Positions 36,656 through 45,058 of a stretch of DNA of 64,000 nt are shown piece by piece. The notes under the pieces were generated by a model that did not search any database, had not been told where the DNA came from, and saw only the letters and a list, made by a program, of their open reading frames with translations. How positions within the stretch are numbered: position 1 is the stretch's first letter; the number at the start of each line of letters is the position of its first letter. The position numbers and the translations under genes were made by a program. The DNA is from JALOOB01 sp964387985 (GTDB taxonomy: Bacteria; Chloroflexota; Anaerolineae; CG2-30-64-16): assembly GCA_964387985.1 (NCBI GenBank), contig CAYLZG010000004.1, positions 13,764 to 77,763 of the forward strand. Direction: 5' to 3'.

Positions 36656-37753
36656 ATGGCAAAGGAGCTCTGGGAAGGCAATCAAGCAATCGCAGAAGCC
36701 GCCGTCAGGGCGGGCGTTGAGGCTTTCTTCGGTTACCCCATCACCCCACAAACCGAGCTGCTCGAATACATGTCCAAGCGCATGCCCGAGCTAGGCCGCA
36801 CCTTTCTGCAGGCCGAAAGCGAGGTAGCCTCAATCAATATGGTGTACGGCGCTGCCTGCGGCGGCGCACGCGCCATGTCCTCGTCCTCCAGCCCGGGCAT
36901 CAGCCTGATGCAGGAGGGCCTATCCTATATCGCCGCGTCCGAGGTGCCTGCGGTCCTGGTGGACATCATGCGCGGCGGGCCCGGCCTGGGCAACATCCAG
37001 CCCAGCCAGTCGGACTACTTCCAGATGACCCGCTCCGCGGGCCACGGCGACTTCCACCCCATCGTCCTTGCACCGGCAACGATCCAGGAGGCCGTCGACC
37101 TGGTGTATGAATCGTTCCCGCTGGCCGAAAAGTATCGCACCATCGTGATCATCGCGGGCGATGGCTCGCTCGGCCAGATGATGGAGCCGGCCGAGATGCC
37201 ACCCATGCGTCCCCTGCTGACCGAAGAAGAGCGCGGAGATTTCGCCGTGCGAGGCAAGAAAGGACGCGAGAAGCGCATCATCACCTCCTTGTTCCTCAAG
37301 GAACCCGAGCTGGAGGCGCTCAACCACCGGCTGCAGGCCAAGCTTCAGACGATCCGTGAGGCAGAGCAACGCTGGGAGACTTACCAGGTGGAGGATGCCG
37401 AATACCTCCTGGTAGCCTACGGAAGCGTCGCACGCACCTGTAAGACGGTCATCCGGGACGCCCAAGGGGAGGGCCTGCGTGCCGGGCTCTTCCGGCCCAT
37501 CAGCCTGTGGCCGTTCCCCTACGAGCATCTGGCTAAGGCTGCCGAGGGCAAGCGCGCGATCCTCACGGTCGAGATGAGCGCAGGACAGATGCTGGAAGAT
37601 GTGCAGATCGCCGTGCGAGGCAGCTTGCCCGTCGAGTTTTACGGCCGTATGGGCGGCGTCATGCCACTTCCGGACGAAGTGCTCGAAGCGTTGCGCGGGG
37701 TCGCATTCACGCACCGACCACTCCAGGTCGGCGTTGAGTCTCGGTACTGGTAG
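36656..37753 (+). CDS. korA: 2-oxoacid:ferredoxin oxidoreductase alpha subunit (VorB/KorA type)
   Basis: The 365-residue subunit has GNQAIAEAAVRAGVEAFFGYPITPQTELLEYMS at the start and the pyrimidine-binding EVAS..GAACGGARAMSSSSSPG region near residue 60-85. GGPGLGNIQPSQSDYFQ near 105 is typical of VorB. The C-terminal part LLVAYGSVARTCKTVI and GLFRPISLWPFP is the transketolase-C-like domain. Whether the substrate is 2-oxoglutarate or a branched-chain 2-oxoacid cannot be decided from sequence; the neighbouring aminotransferase leans to amino-acid catabolism. Confidence 0.92.
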   Translation: MAKELWEGNQAIAEAAVRAGVEAFFGYPITPQTELLEYMSKRMPELGRTFLQAESEVASINMVYGAACGGARAMSSSSSPGISLMQEGLSYIAASEVPAVLVDIMRGGPGLGNIQPSQSDYFQMTRSAGHGDFHPIVLAPATIQEAVDLVYESFPLAEKYRTIVIIAGDGSLGQMMEPAEMPPMRPLLTEEERGDFAVRGKKGREKRIITSLFLKEPELEALNHRLQAKLQTIREAEQRWETYQVEDAEYLLVAYGSVARTCKTVIRDAQGEGLRAGLFRPISLWPFPYEHLAKAAEGKRAILTVEMSAGQMLEDVQIAVRGSLPVEFYGRMGGVMPLPDEVLEALRGVAFTHRPLQVGVESRYW

Positions 37754-37763
37754 GGGGGAGACG

Positions 37764-38564
37764 ATGACAGACGAAAACCGCCTTACACCCGCTGAGATCA
37801 TGGAGCACGGGCAGGTGGTGTACCAGCGGCCGGATTCCCTATCCGAGACGCTGACGCACTACTGTCCCGGCTGCACCCACGGGATCATCCACCGCCTCAT
37901 CGGCGAGGCGATCGATGAATTAGGGCTGAAGGATAAGACCATTATGGTCGCACCGGTTGGCTGCTCGGTGCTCATGTACTACTACTTCGACGTAGACGCG
38001 GTCGAGGCCGCGCACGGCCGGGCGCCCGCCATGGCCACCGGCCTGAAGCGCACGCAGCCCGACAAGATCGTATTCACCTATCAGGGTGACGGCGATCTTG
38101 CGTCGATCGGCACGGCAGAGATCATGCACGCGGCCAATCGGGGGGAAAACATTACCGTATTCTTCGTGAACAACGCGGTGTACGGGATGACCAGCGGCCA
38201 GATGGCGCCGACCAGCCTGTTGGGCCAGGTCACCACTTCGTCACCAATGGGCCGCGAGCCAAAGCTGCACGGTTATCCGATGCGCATGGCCGAGATCATC
38301 GCGGGCCTACCCGGCACCTCGTACGTGGTGCGCCGCTCGGTCTACGATACAAAAACCATCCGCCAGGCCAAGAAAGCCATCGTGACCGCGCTCAAGGCGC
38401 AGATGGCGGGCTTGGGGCTGGGACTGATCGAGTTCCTGTCAAGTTGCCCGACCAACTGGCACATGTCGCCTCCCGACGCGCTGACCTGGATTCGTGACAA
38501 CATGGTCCCGTACTTCCCATTAGGCGACTTCAAAGTGTCGGACGAAGTCAAGGCGTTGGGGTAA
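37764..38564 (+). CDS. korB: 2-oxoacid:ferredoxin oxidoreductase beta subunit
   Basis: The 266-residue TPP-binding subunit starts MTDENRLTP after GGGGGGAG. YCPGCTHGIIHRLIGEA near residue 36 carries the conserved CxxC, and GDGDLASIG followed by NNAVYGMTSGQMAPTS near 110-145 is the TPP-Mg site. FLSSCPTNWHM near 225 matches the family end. It forms the catalytic core with the alpha subunit. Confidence 0.93.
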   Translation: MTDENRLTPAEIMEHGQVVYQRPDSLSETLTHYCPGCTHGIIHRLIGEAIDELGLKDKTIMVAPVGCSVLMYYYFDVDAVEAAHGRAPAMATGLKRTQPDKIVFTYQGDGDLASIGTAEIMHAANRGENITVFFVNNAVYGMTSGQMAPTSLLGQVTTSSPMGREPKLHGYPMRMAEIIAGLPGTSYVVRRSVYDTKTIRQAKKAIVTALKAQMAGLGLGLIEFLSSCPTNWHMSPPDALTWIRDNMVPYFPLGDFKVSDEVKALG

Positions 38565-38574
38565 GGAGCATACC

Positions 38575-39129
38575 ATGAACGAGGAGATCATCTTCTCCGG
38601 GTTCGGCGGGCAGGGCGCGCTCTTCGCCGGCCAGCTTCTGGCCTACGCCGCGCTCGACTCGGGCCTGCACGTCACCTGGATTCCGTCCTATGGTCCTGAA
38701 ATGCGCGGCGGCACCGCGCACTGTACCGTCGTCGTTTCAGATGAACCGATTGGGTCGCCGCTCGTGCGCCGTCCTCAATCGGTGGTTGCCCTGAACCTGC
38801 CTTCGTTCGAAAAATACGAGCAACTGGTCAGGGATGGCGGGCTCGTGGTGTACAATGAGTCGCTCGTGCCAGCGAAACCATCGCGCACCGGCATCCGGTT
38901 CGTTCCGGTGCCGGCCAATGACATTGCAGAGGCGCTCGGCAACGTCCGCATGGCGAACGTTGTTCTGCTCGGCGCCTATCTGGTGGCCACGAACATGCTC
39001 CCGCTCGAGGCGGTAGAGACCGCCCTGGACCGTCACCTGGGCGAGCGCCAGCGCAAGTATCTGGACGCAAACAAACAAGCCCTTCGCCGTGGTGCGGAGT
39101 TCGCGCGCGATCTGTTGCTGGTACGTTAA
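38575..39129 (+). CDS. korC: 2-oxoacid:ferredoxin oxidoreductase gamma subunit
   Basis: The 184-residue subunit begins IIFSGFGGQGALFAGQLLAYAAL, the glycine-rich gamma-subunit motif, and has PSYGPEMRGGTAHCTVVVSD near residue 37. This domain binds CoA in related enzymes. AAGGAG lies upstream. It is 10 bases after the beta gene and 21 bases before the aminotransferase gene. Confidence 0.93.
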   Translation: MNEEIIFSGFGGQGALFAGQLLAYAALDSGLHVTWIPSYGPEMRGGTAHCTVVVSDEPIGSPLVRRPQSVVALNLPSFEKYEQLVRDGGLVVYNESLVPAKPSRTGIRFVPVPANDIAEALGNVRMANVVLLGAYLVATNMLPLEAVETALDRHLGERQRKYLDANKQALRRGAEFARDLLLVR

Positions 39130-39150
39130 TCTCAACAAGGAGGTTGAGTA

Positions 39151-40428
39151 ATGGCGGCACCCTGGAACAGCCGATATGCCCAGCGAAACCAACGCATGGG
39201 ACGTTCCATCATCCGAGAACTATTGAAATACGCGCAACAGCCGGAGCTCATTTCCTTTGCCGGCGGCATGCCCGCCCCTGAGTTGTTTCCGAAGCAACAG
39301 GCACAGGAGGCAGCCTGCCGCCTCCTGACAGAATACGGCGAGAAGGCACTGCAATACGGCCCAACCGAAGGACACATGCCGCTGCGGCGTTGGATCAGCG
39401 AACACATGGTGCGGTACGGCATCCAGGCAGAGGCCAACAACGTCTTTGTCACGACCGGCTCGCAGCAAGCCCTGGATCTGATCGGCAAGCTGTTGATCAA
39501 TCCCGGCGATCAGATCCTGGTCGAAGAACCGACCTACCTGGGCGCTCTGCAGGCCTGGAATGCTTACCAGGCCGAATATGCAGGCGTTCCGATCGACAAT
39601 AACGGCCTGCGCACGGAGCTCCTAGAAAACGCGCTACGTGTGGGACCGAAGTTCATGTATGTGCTGCCGAACTTCCAGAACCCTGGCGGTACGACACTGT
39701 CGTTGGACCGCCGCCTGGAACTGGTGCGCCTGTCAAACAAGTACGGCATTCCCATCGTCGAGGATGACCCGTACGGCGCGCTGCGTTTCGAGGGCGAGCA
39801 TCTCCCGCCCCTTGTGGCACTGGACGCGGATTTCCAGGCTGATGCCGGGCTAAATGGCCACGGGTACATGGAGGGCAATGTCATCTACCTGGGGACCTTC
39901 TCGAAAACGTTGGCTCCAGGACTGCGTCTCGGCTGGGTGGTGGCTCCGGTCGAGGTGGTGGACCGGCTGGTCATGGCCAAACAGGGGACCGATCTACAGA
40001 CCTCCACCTTCGACCAGATGTTGGCCTGGGAAATGCTCAAGACCGGCTTCCTGGACGAGCATATCAATCTGATCCGTCGCGTGTACAAAGAGCGGCGGGA
40101 CATCATGCTGGCCGCGATGGGGAAGTACTTCCCCGAGGGCTGTTCGTGGACGCACCCCCAGGGTGGCCTGTTCCTGTGGGCCAGCTTGCCCGAATGGTTG
40201 GATACCGAGCCGTTGCTGCAGGACGCCATCCAGGCGAAGGTCGCGTTCGTTCCCGGCTTTGCGTTCTATGCGAATCCGAGCCGCGGGCGGAACAGCATGC
40301 GCCTCAACTTCTCGAACGCACTTCCCGAACAGATCGAGGAGGGCATCCGCCGCCTGGGCTTGTTGCTCCAGGCCAGGGTTGCAGAGCATAATCGAATACA
40401 CGGCGTTCCGGACATGCCGCTGGCTTAA
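39151..40428 (+). CDS. PLP-dependent aminotransferase, class I (LysN/ARO8-like)
   Basis: A 425-residue fold-type I aminotransferase. FAGGMPAPELFP near residue 35 and YGPTEGHMPLRRWI near 68 are typical of this subgroup; NFQNPGGTTLS near 172, the PLP Lys in GTFSKTLAPGLRLGW near 253 and the carboxylate Arg in RNSMRLNFSN near 390 complete the site. AAGGAGG precedes the ATG. It would convert an amino acid to the 2-oxoacid that the upstream complex oxidises with ferredoxin and CoA. Aromatic, branched-chain or 2-aminoadipate substrates are all possible. Confidence 0.9.
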   Translation: MAAPWNSRYAQRNQRMGRSIIRELLKYAQQPELISFAGGMPAPELFPKQQAQEAACRLLTEYGEKALQYGPTEGHMPLRRWISEHMVRYGIQAEANNVFVTTGSQQALDLIGKLLINPGDQILVEEPTYLGALQAWNAYQAEYAGVPIDNNGLRTELLENALRVGPKFMYVLPNFQNPGGTTLSLDRRLELVRLSNKYGIPIVEDDPYGALRFEGEHLPPLVALDADFQADAGLNGHGYMEGNVIYLGTFSKTLAPGLRLGWVVAPVEVVDRLVMAKQGTDLQTSTFDQMLAWEMLKTGFLDEHINLIRRVYKERRDIMLAAMGKYFPEGCSWTHPQGGLFLWASLPEWLDTEPLLQDAIQAKVAFVPGFAFYANPSRGRNSMRLNFSNALPEQIEEGIRRLGLLLQARVAEHNRIHGVPDMPLA

Positions 40429-40511
40429 GGGCGGTCCCACCGCGCGGGGCGCAGGCTACCGGATGACAATTGAGGCGCCCGGCACTCAAGCGAGCTAAGA
40501 CGCCCGTAGTC

Positions 40512-40560
40512 AGGTGCCCGGCACTTTAACGATCCAAAGGATCGCAAGTGCCGGGCACCT
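40512..40560. repeat. Large palindrome, left of the CBS gene
   Basis: Perfect 15-base arms (AGGTGCCCGGCACTT and its complement) enclose a second stem CGATCC/GGATCG. A related half copy, GGCGCCCGGCACT, lies near 40474. The same arm sequence recurs at 41083 on the other side of the CBS gene. Confidence 0.85.
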
Positions 40561-40594
40561 ATGCTACAGACCGGCATGCCTCAATGGCGTATGG

Positions 40595-40600
40595 TATACT
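40595..40600 (+). promoter_or_regulatory. -10 box upstream of the second CBS gene
   Basis: TATACT lies 22 bases before the start codon. No good -35 box is visible. Confidence 0.35.
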
Positions 40601-40621
40601 CTAGTCGAATAGGAGAGCAGT

Positions 40622-41065
40622 ATGGAACGAATGCGCGTGAGCGACATCATGACCAGCCCGGCGATCGTCATCGGGCCCACCACAACCGTGCCAGAGGCCA
40701 TCGCGATGATGAAGGAGCATCACATCCGTCACTTGCCGGTGGTCGAGAACGATCGATTGGTGGGGATGATCAGTCGGGGAGACCTGCGCGAAGCGTCGAT
40801 TACGGCGAGCATCAACGCTGACTCGTACGAACTGCACTTCATGCTCAGCCGGCTGACGGTGGGCAAACTCATGTCACGCAAGGTTTTCACGATTACGCCC
40901 GACGCGCCGCTCGTCCATGCTGCGGAGCTGATGACGGAACAGAAGATCGCCGGCCTGCCCGTCGTGGATGAAAAGGCCGCTGTGGTGGGCATCGTAACCG
41001 AATCGGATCTCCTGCGCACTCTGGCCCTCAAGCTGCGCGAAGCGGAGGAAGCGACAGGGAAGTGA
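40622..41065 (+). CDS. CBS-domain pair protein
   Basis: A 147-residue protein with two CBS motifs (VSDIMTSPAIVIGPTT..IRHLPVVENDRLVGMISRGDLREA and VGKLMSRKVFTITPDA..IAGLPVVDEKAAVVGIVTESDLLRT). AGGAGAG precedes the ATG. It has the same build as the CBS gene at 34062. The gene stands alone between two large matching palindromes, so it may have moved as a unit or the palindromes may serve as insulators or terminators. Confidence 0.9.
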   Translation: MERMRVSDIMTSPAIVIGPTTTVPEAIAMMKEHHIRHLPVVENDRLVGMISRGDLREASITASINADSYELHFMLSRLTVGKLMSRKVFTITPDAPLVHAAELMTEQKIAGLPVVDEKAAVVGIVTESDLLRTLALKLREAEEATGK

Positions 41066-41082
41066 CATTGCGCCGAAGTCCT

Positions 41083-41115
41083 AAGTGCCCGGCACTTTCG
41101 AAGTGCCGGGCACTT
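41083..41115. repeat. Large palindrome, right of the CBS gene
   Basis: Perfect 15-base arms AAGTGCCCGGCACTT and complement around the loop TCG, 18 bases after the CBS stop. The arms are the same sequence as those at 40512-40560, with one base changed. On the plus transcript it could also act as a terminator, but no U tract follows. Confidence 0.85.
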
Positions 41116-41147
41116 GTAGCGTTTGAATGATGTTTGATGAATAGGTT

Positions 41148-42185
41148 ATGGAAGCAGACCTAGCACGCTACGCGCGACAGACAATCTATCCCGGCATCGG
41201 CGAAGCAGGGCAACGCCGGCTGCTTGCCGCGCATGTTACGATCATCGGGATCGGTGCAACTGGATCGGTGCTGGCGAACCACCTGGTCCGCGCGGGCGTA
41301 GGCCACCTGCGCCTGGTAGATCGCGACTTCGTCGAGCTCAACAACCTCCAGCGACAGTTGCTCTACGATGAAGCCGACGTCAACGAGGTGCTGCCCAAGG
41401 CGGTGGCGGCCGCACGCAAGTTGCGCCGGATCAACAGCACCATTGCCATCGAGGAGATCGTCGCAGACGTCAATCCCGGCAACATTCTCTCGTTCGTCGA
41501 GGATGCCGATGTGGTGCTCGACGGCACGGACAACTTCGCGACGCGCTACCTGCTAAACGACGCATGCGTCAAACTGGGGAAGCCGTGGGTGTACTGCGGC
41601 GTGCTTGCCACCTACGGAATGACCCACACCGTGCGGCCGGGCATCACGCCTTGCCTGCGCTGCACCATGGACGAGATGCCCGCACCGGGAACGATCGCGA
41701 CGTGCGATACTGCGGGCATCATCGGCCCCATCGTTGCACTCATGGGCTCCATCGCGGCCACCGAGGCCATCAAGCTGCTCGTTGGTGGCGGGGCGCTGAA
41801 CGATGGGATGATCCACGTTGATCTCTGGGATGCGACTTTCGACCAGTTCGAGATCGGCGCGCCCCGGCCCGACTGCCCCGCATGCGGGCAGAGTCGTTTC
41901 GAATTTCTCGAAGCAGCGGCCGGTGCACGCACGACGTCGCTGTGCGGACGCGATGCCGTGCAAGTGAGCGTGGCCGGCGCGGCCGAGAATGCACTTCCGC
42001 TCGAGGCGCTGGCCGACCGCTGGCGGCTCGGCGGCGCGACGGATGTGCGGTCCAACCCGTTCCTGCTGCGCGCCACGGTGGATGGCCGCGAATTCACCGT
42101 ATTCGGAGACGGCCGCGCAATCATCAAGGGCGTGCGCGATGAGGCCGAAGCCGCCACCCTGTACGCGCGCTACGTGGGGATCTGA
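41148..42185 (+). CDS. ThiF/MoeB/HesA family E1-like adenylyltransferase
   Basis: The 345-residue protein has the E1 start RYARQTIYPGIGEAGQRRLLAAHVTIIGIGATGSVLANHL, with GIGATGS as the ATP loop. DRDFVELNNLQRQLLYDEADV and DGTDNFATRYLLNDAC follow. Zinc cysteines are CLRC near residue 173 and CPAC near 246, and TCDTAGIIGP contains the likely catalytic Cys. Such enzymes adenylate the C-terminal Gly of ThiS, MoaD or a related sulfur carrier. The last 80 residues after CPAC form a small extra domain. No ThiS- or MoaD-like gene is next to it, so the partner is unknown. Confidence 0.9.
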   Translation: MEADLARYARQTIYPGIGEAGQRRLLAAHVTIIGIGATGSVLANHLVRAGVGHLRLVDRDFVELNNLQRQLLYDEADVNEVLPKAVAAARKLRRINSTIAIEEIVADVNPGNILSFVEDADVVLDGTDNFATRYLLNDACVKLGKPWVYCGVLATYGMTHTVRPGITPCLRCTMDEMPAPGTIATCDTAGIIGPIVALMGSIAATEAIKLLVGGGALNDGMIHVDLWDATFDQFEIGAPRPDCPACGQSRFEFLEAAAGARTTSLCGRDAVQVSVAGAAENALPLEALADRWRLGGATDVRSNPFLLRATVDGREFTVFGDGRAIIKGVRDEAEAATLYARYVGI

Positions 42186-42188
42186 GGC

Positions 42189-43187
42189 ATGCCCCACCAG
42201 GCGCGCCCGGTGATGGGCGAACGCACCATCGGAACCCTGCGCCATTTCACCGCGCCCCATCTACCCCCACTGACAGCCTTTCTCAACAGGGCCTTTGCCG
42301 GCCACCGGCACTATGCAGCGATCGCCGAAGCGGACTTTGCGGAGCGCGTGTTGGTGAGGCCCGAGTTCGATGCTCGCGGCCTGATCCTGGCTATGGACGG
42401 TGAACGTGTCGCCGGCGCTGTGTTTTCTATCGATCCACCGACCACCGGTCCCGCGACCCACTCATCAGAGGCCCGGCATCACATCGCCTGGCTGGCTGTC
42501 GATCCCGAATATCGCAAGGCTCGACTGGGATCGCGGCTGCTGATCGCGGCAGAGAATTACCTCTATTACTGTCCGATCTATTTCGCGGCCTTGAATGCGC
42601 CTTTCTACGGCATCATGGAGCGGTTGTGGGCGCCCTGGTACGGCTCTACCGAAAGCATGGCGATCAGCGCGGTCAACGACCGGGAGTTGGTGACCTGGCT
42701 GGGCAAGCGCGGGTACCAGGTCAGCAGTCCCGGCGACGTCACCCTGTCCGCATCGCTGCAAGGCCGGGAGCAGCCCGCAGATCCGGGCCTGGAAGAACGC
42801 AGCCTGCGCCTGGTCCCGATCGACGAGCGCTCGCCCTGGCAGCGCGACGAACCTGCGTACCGGCTGCGCGCCTGGGGCTCCAACGGTGGCCGCAGGTACG
42901 GTGGGCTGGTTGTGGCGGACGGCGACCGAGCGGTGGGCAGCGTGGTGTGGTATCCCATGCCGGACCCGACGATCGCGGCGCTCGCGTGGATCAACCTGGA
43001 ACGGCAATACCGTGGCCTGCGGTATGGATCTTATCTCCTGGATCGCGGCCTGTCAGAGATGGCGGCCCGCGGGTACAAGAGCGTCGAGGTCCATGTCCAC
43101 ACGAAAGACAACCCTGAAGCGTTCTCGCTGTTCCGCCGCCGAAGGTTCGAGGTGATCGACTACTGGGTGAACCTCGTCAAGACCTGA
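42189..43187 (+). CDS. Two-domain GNAT acetyltransferase
   Basis: A 332-residue protein with two GNAT folds. The first carries DPEYRKARLGSRLLIAAENYLYY near residue 110, the second NLERQYRGLRYGSYLLDRGLSEMA near 275, with KDNPEAFSLFRRRRFEVIDYW at the end. It begins three bases after the E1-like gene, so the two are cotranscribed and may be functionally linked. The ribosome site for the ATG at 42189 is poor; a second ATG at 42213 is possible. Confidence 0.8.
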   Translation: MPHQARPVMGERTIGTLRHFTAPHLPPLTAFLNRAFAGHRHYAAIAEADFAERVLVRPEFDARGLILAMDGERVAGAVFSIDPPTTGPATHSSEARHHIAWLAVDPEYRKARLGSRLLIAAENYLYYCPIYFAALNAPFYGIMERLWAPWYGSTESMAISAVNDRELVTWLGKRGYQVSSPGDVTLSASLQGREQPADPGLEERSLRLVPIDERSPWQRDEPAYRLRAWGSNGGRRYGGLVVADGDRAVGSVVWYPMPDPTIAALAWINLERQYRGLRYGSYLLDRGLSEMAARGYKSVEVHVHTKDNPEAFSLFRRRRFEVIDYWVNLVKT

Positions 43188-43195
43188 ATGCTGCG

Positions 43196-43223
43196 CAACA
43201 GCCGGCTCGTCGAGCCGGTGTTG
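43196..43223 (+). terminator. Hairpin after the GNAT gene
   Basis: CCGGCTC and GAGCCGG with outer CAACA/TGTTG pairs form a stem just after the GNAT stop. There is no U tract, so termination is uncertain. Confidence 0.35.
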
Positions 43224-43246
43224 TAGGCCGCGGTCAAAAACGCGAT

Positions 43247-43274
43247 TTGACATGTGACGATCAGCGGTTATAAT
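43247..43274 (+). promoter_or_regulatory. Consensus promoter of the aspartate-pathway operon
   Basis: Perfect TTGACA (43247-43252) and perfect TATAAT (43269-43274) with a 16-base spacer. Transcription would begin near 43281 and run through the T-box leader. Confidence 0.85.
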
Positions 43275-43514
43275 CGGCGTCACTTGAATCTTGTAAAGCG
43301 TTGATCGGGACGAGTACGCGACGCTAAAGCGCCAGAGACGGCAGGCCACCGGCTGTAAGCCTGCCCCGCCACCAGCCCGCCGAAAACCCCCCGAGAGTGA
43401 GCGCCTCAAATCCGGCCGCCGGCCACCGCATGACGCAGGGCCGACCGGGGAGTGTATGGTGCTCCGAGTGGCCCCGTTACGGCCGATGAAGATAGCCATC
43501 CCGCCTTTGTGTCA

Positions 43515-43540
43515 TAGAGGCGTAGCATGCTACACCTCTA
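43515..43540. repeat. Palindromic repeat inside the T-box leader
   Basis: Thirteen-base arms TAGAGGCGTAGCA / TGCTACACCTCTA with one mismatch, centred on GCATGC. A close relative lies at 57313-57342 between argG and argJ. Confidence 0.75.
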
Positions 43541-43581
43541 CAGATTGCAGGTGGGACGGCTGAATATTGGGTGGAACCGCG

Positions 43582-43615
43582 AAGCCCCTCGCCCCAACGG
43601 CGAGGGGCTTTTTTT
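43582..43615 (+). terminator. T-box terminator
   Basis: Perfect 12-base arms AAGCCCCTCGCC and GGCGAGGGGCTT followed by seven Ts (43609-43615). It directly abuts the T-box sequence and would form when the tRNA is charged. Confidence 0.92.
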
Positions 43616-43654
43616 CTGCGCTCAGCACACAGCATGCACGGCAGGAGAAGGATC

Positions 43655-45058
43655 ATGCGAATCATGAAGTTCGGCGGCACCTCTGTCAATGACGCCCAAG
43701 CGATCTCCCAGGTCGCGTCCATCGTGGCCGGCCAGTTGCGCATCGATTCCCGGGTCGTGGTCGTCACTTCGGCCATGCGCGGGGTCACTGACCTCTTGAT
43801 CAACACGGCCAACGCAGCCGCCAGCGGTGATCGACAGGCCTATCGCGACGCGCGGCTGACCTTGATCGCGCGCCATCGCGACGCGGCGGAGTCGCTGATC
43901 GATGACCTTGACGATCTGGCCATGATCCAGGCACAGACGGACGAGCGCGTGCGCGAGTTCGAGCGCCTCTGCATGGCGGTCGCGATCCTCGGCGAGCTGA
44001 CCGATCGCGGGCTCGCGGTCATTTCGGGTCTGGGCGAACGTCTGATGGCGCCCATCCTGGCAGCGGCCATGCGCGCACATGGGTTTGAGACGGAAGCGAT
44101 CGACGCAGGCGAATTGATCGTCACCGACGACAATTATGCCTCGGCTGCGCCCGACATGGACGCGACCTGGTCGGCAACGCGTGGCCGGCTGCAGCCGCTG
44201 CTCGAAAAAGGCATCACCCCCGTAGTCACGGGCTTCGTCGCAGCAACGCCCGCAGGCGTGCCGACGGTGCTGGGGCGGGGGGGTTCGGATTACTCTGCCG
44301 CGATCCTCGGTGCAGCGCTGGATGCGGACGAGATACAGATCTGGACGGATGTGGACGGCGTGTTGACAGCCGACCCGCGCATCGTCAAGGGCGCGCGGCC
44401 GTTAAGAGAGCTGACGTACGGCGAGGCCGCAGAGCTGGCCTACTTCGGCGCCAAGGTTCTGCACCCGAAGACCATGCTGCCGGCCATCGACCGGGGCATC
44501 CCGATCAGCGTGCGCAACACCTTCAACCCTGCCTTTCCCGGCACGCGCGTCGTGCCGAAGTCATCCAACGGTGGCACCGTGAAGGCGCTGACCGTGATCC
44601 GCGGTCTGGCGCTGGTTACCGTGGCAGGCCGCGGGATGATGGGCGTTCCCGGCATCGCGGCCCGCACGTTCTCATCGGTCGCACAACGCGGGGCGAATGT
44701 ACTGATGATTTCGCAAGCCTCCTCCGAACAGAGCATCTGCTTCGTCGTGCCCGAGTCCGATGCGCACCCGGTGGGCGCAGCGCTGGAGGCGTCGTTCGGA
44801 GAGGAGATCAAGCGCCGCCTGATCGATCGCGTGAGCATCGAGCCGGAAGTCGTGATCGTGGCCATTGTGGGTGAAGGGATGCGCGGCACGCCGGGCATTG
44901 CGGCTCGTCTTTTCTCTGCGCTCGGCGAAAACGGTGTTAACGTCATCGCGGTCGCCCAGGGATCCTCCGAGACGAACATCTCCTTGGTGCTCAGTGCCAC
45001 GGATGCGGATGCAGGCATCCGGTTCATTCACGATGCATTTGGATTGGGGGTAGCATGA
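43655..45058 (+). CDS. Aspartate kinase (ThrA/LysC type, two ACT domains)
   Basis: The 467-residue enzyme starts MRIMKFGGTSV after GGAGAAGG; the frame extends upstream into the T-box but that part is not protein. Catalytic segments are KFGGTSV, TGFVAATPAGVPTVLGRGGSDYSA near residue 195 and TADPRIVKGARPLRELTYGEAAELAYFGAKVLHP near 240. Two ACT regulatory domains follow (about 320-465), both containing a GVPGIAAR or GTPGIAAR loop. It phosphorylates aspartate, the first step to lysine, threonine and methionine. The stop overlaps the homoserine dehydrogenase start, so the pair looks like a split ThrA. Confidence 0.95.
   Translation: MRIMKFGGTSVNDAQAISQVASIVAGQLRIDSRVVVVTSAMRGVTDLLINTANAAASGDRQAYRDARLTLIARHRDAAESLIDDLDDLAMIQAQTDERVREFERLCMAVAILGELTDRGLAVISGLGERLMAPILAAAMRAHGFETEAIDAGELIVTDDNYASAAPDMDATWSATRGRLQPLLEKGITPVVTGFVAATPAGVPTVLGRGGSDYSAAILGAALDADEIQIWTDVDGVLTADPRIVKGARPLRELTYGEAAELAYFGAKVLHPKTMLPAIDRGIPISVRNTFNPAFPGTRVVPKSSNGGTVKALTVIRGLALVTVAGRGMMGVPGIAARTFSSVAQRGANVLMISQASSEQSICFVVPESDAHPVGAALEASFGEEIKRRLIDRVSIEPEVVIVAIVGEGMRGTPGIAARLFSALGENGVNVIAVAQGSSETNISLVLSATDADAGIRFIHDAFGLGVA

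Larger units (their letters stand above)
43300..43615 (+). ncRNA. T-box riboswitch leader
   Basis: The leader has the conserved parts of a T-box in order: the Stem I base GATCGGGACGAGTA (43303-43316) with the AGTA bulge; a distal hairpin GGCAGGC/GCCTGCC (43340-43365); a palindrome in the Stem III position (43515-43540); the T-box GGGTGGAACCGCG (43569-43581); and an intrinsic terminator. It senses the charging state of a tRNA and controls transcription of the genes downstream. The specifier is not certain: in GAAAACC at 43382-43388 either AAC (Asn) or ACC (Thr) could serve. Threonine fits the pathway better. Confidence 0.85.

Noticed and set aside
36401..39129. Naming the oxidoreductase specifically as 2-oxoglutarate or 2-oxoisovalerate oxidoreductase
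   Set aside because: The four-subunit layout and motifs are shared by both groups; the kor symbols are used as convenient labels only.
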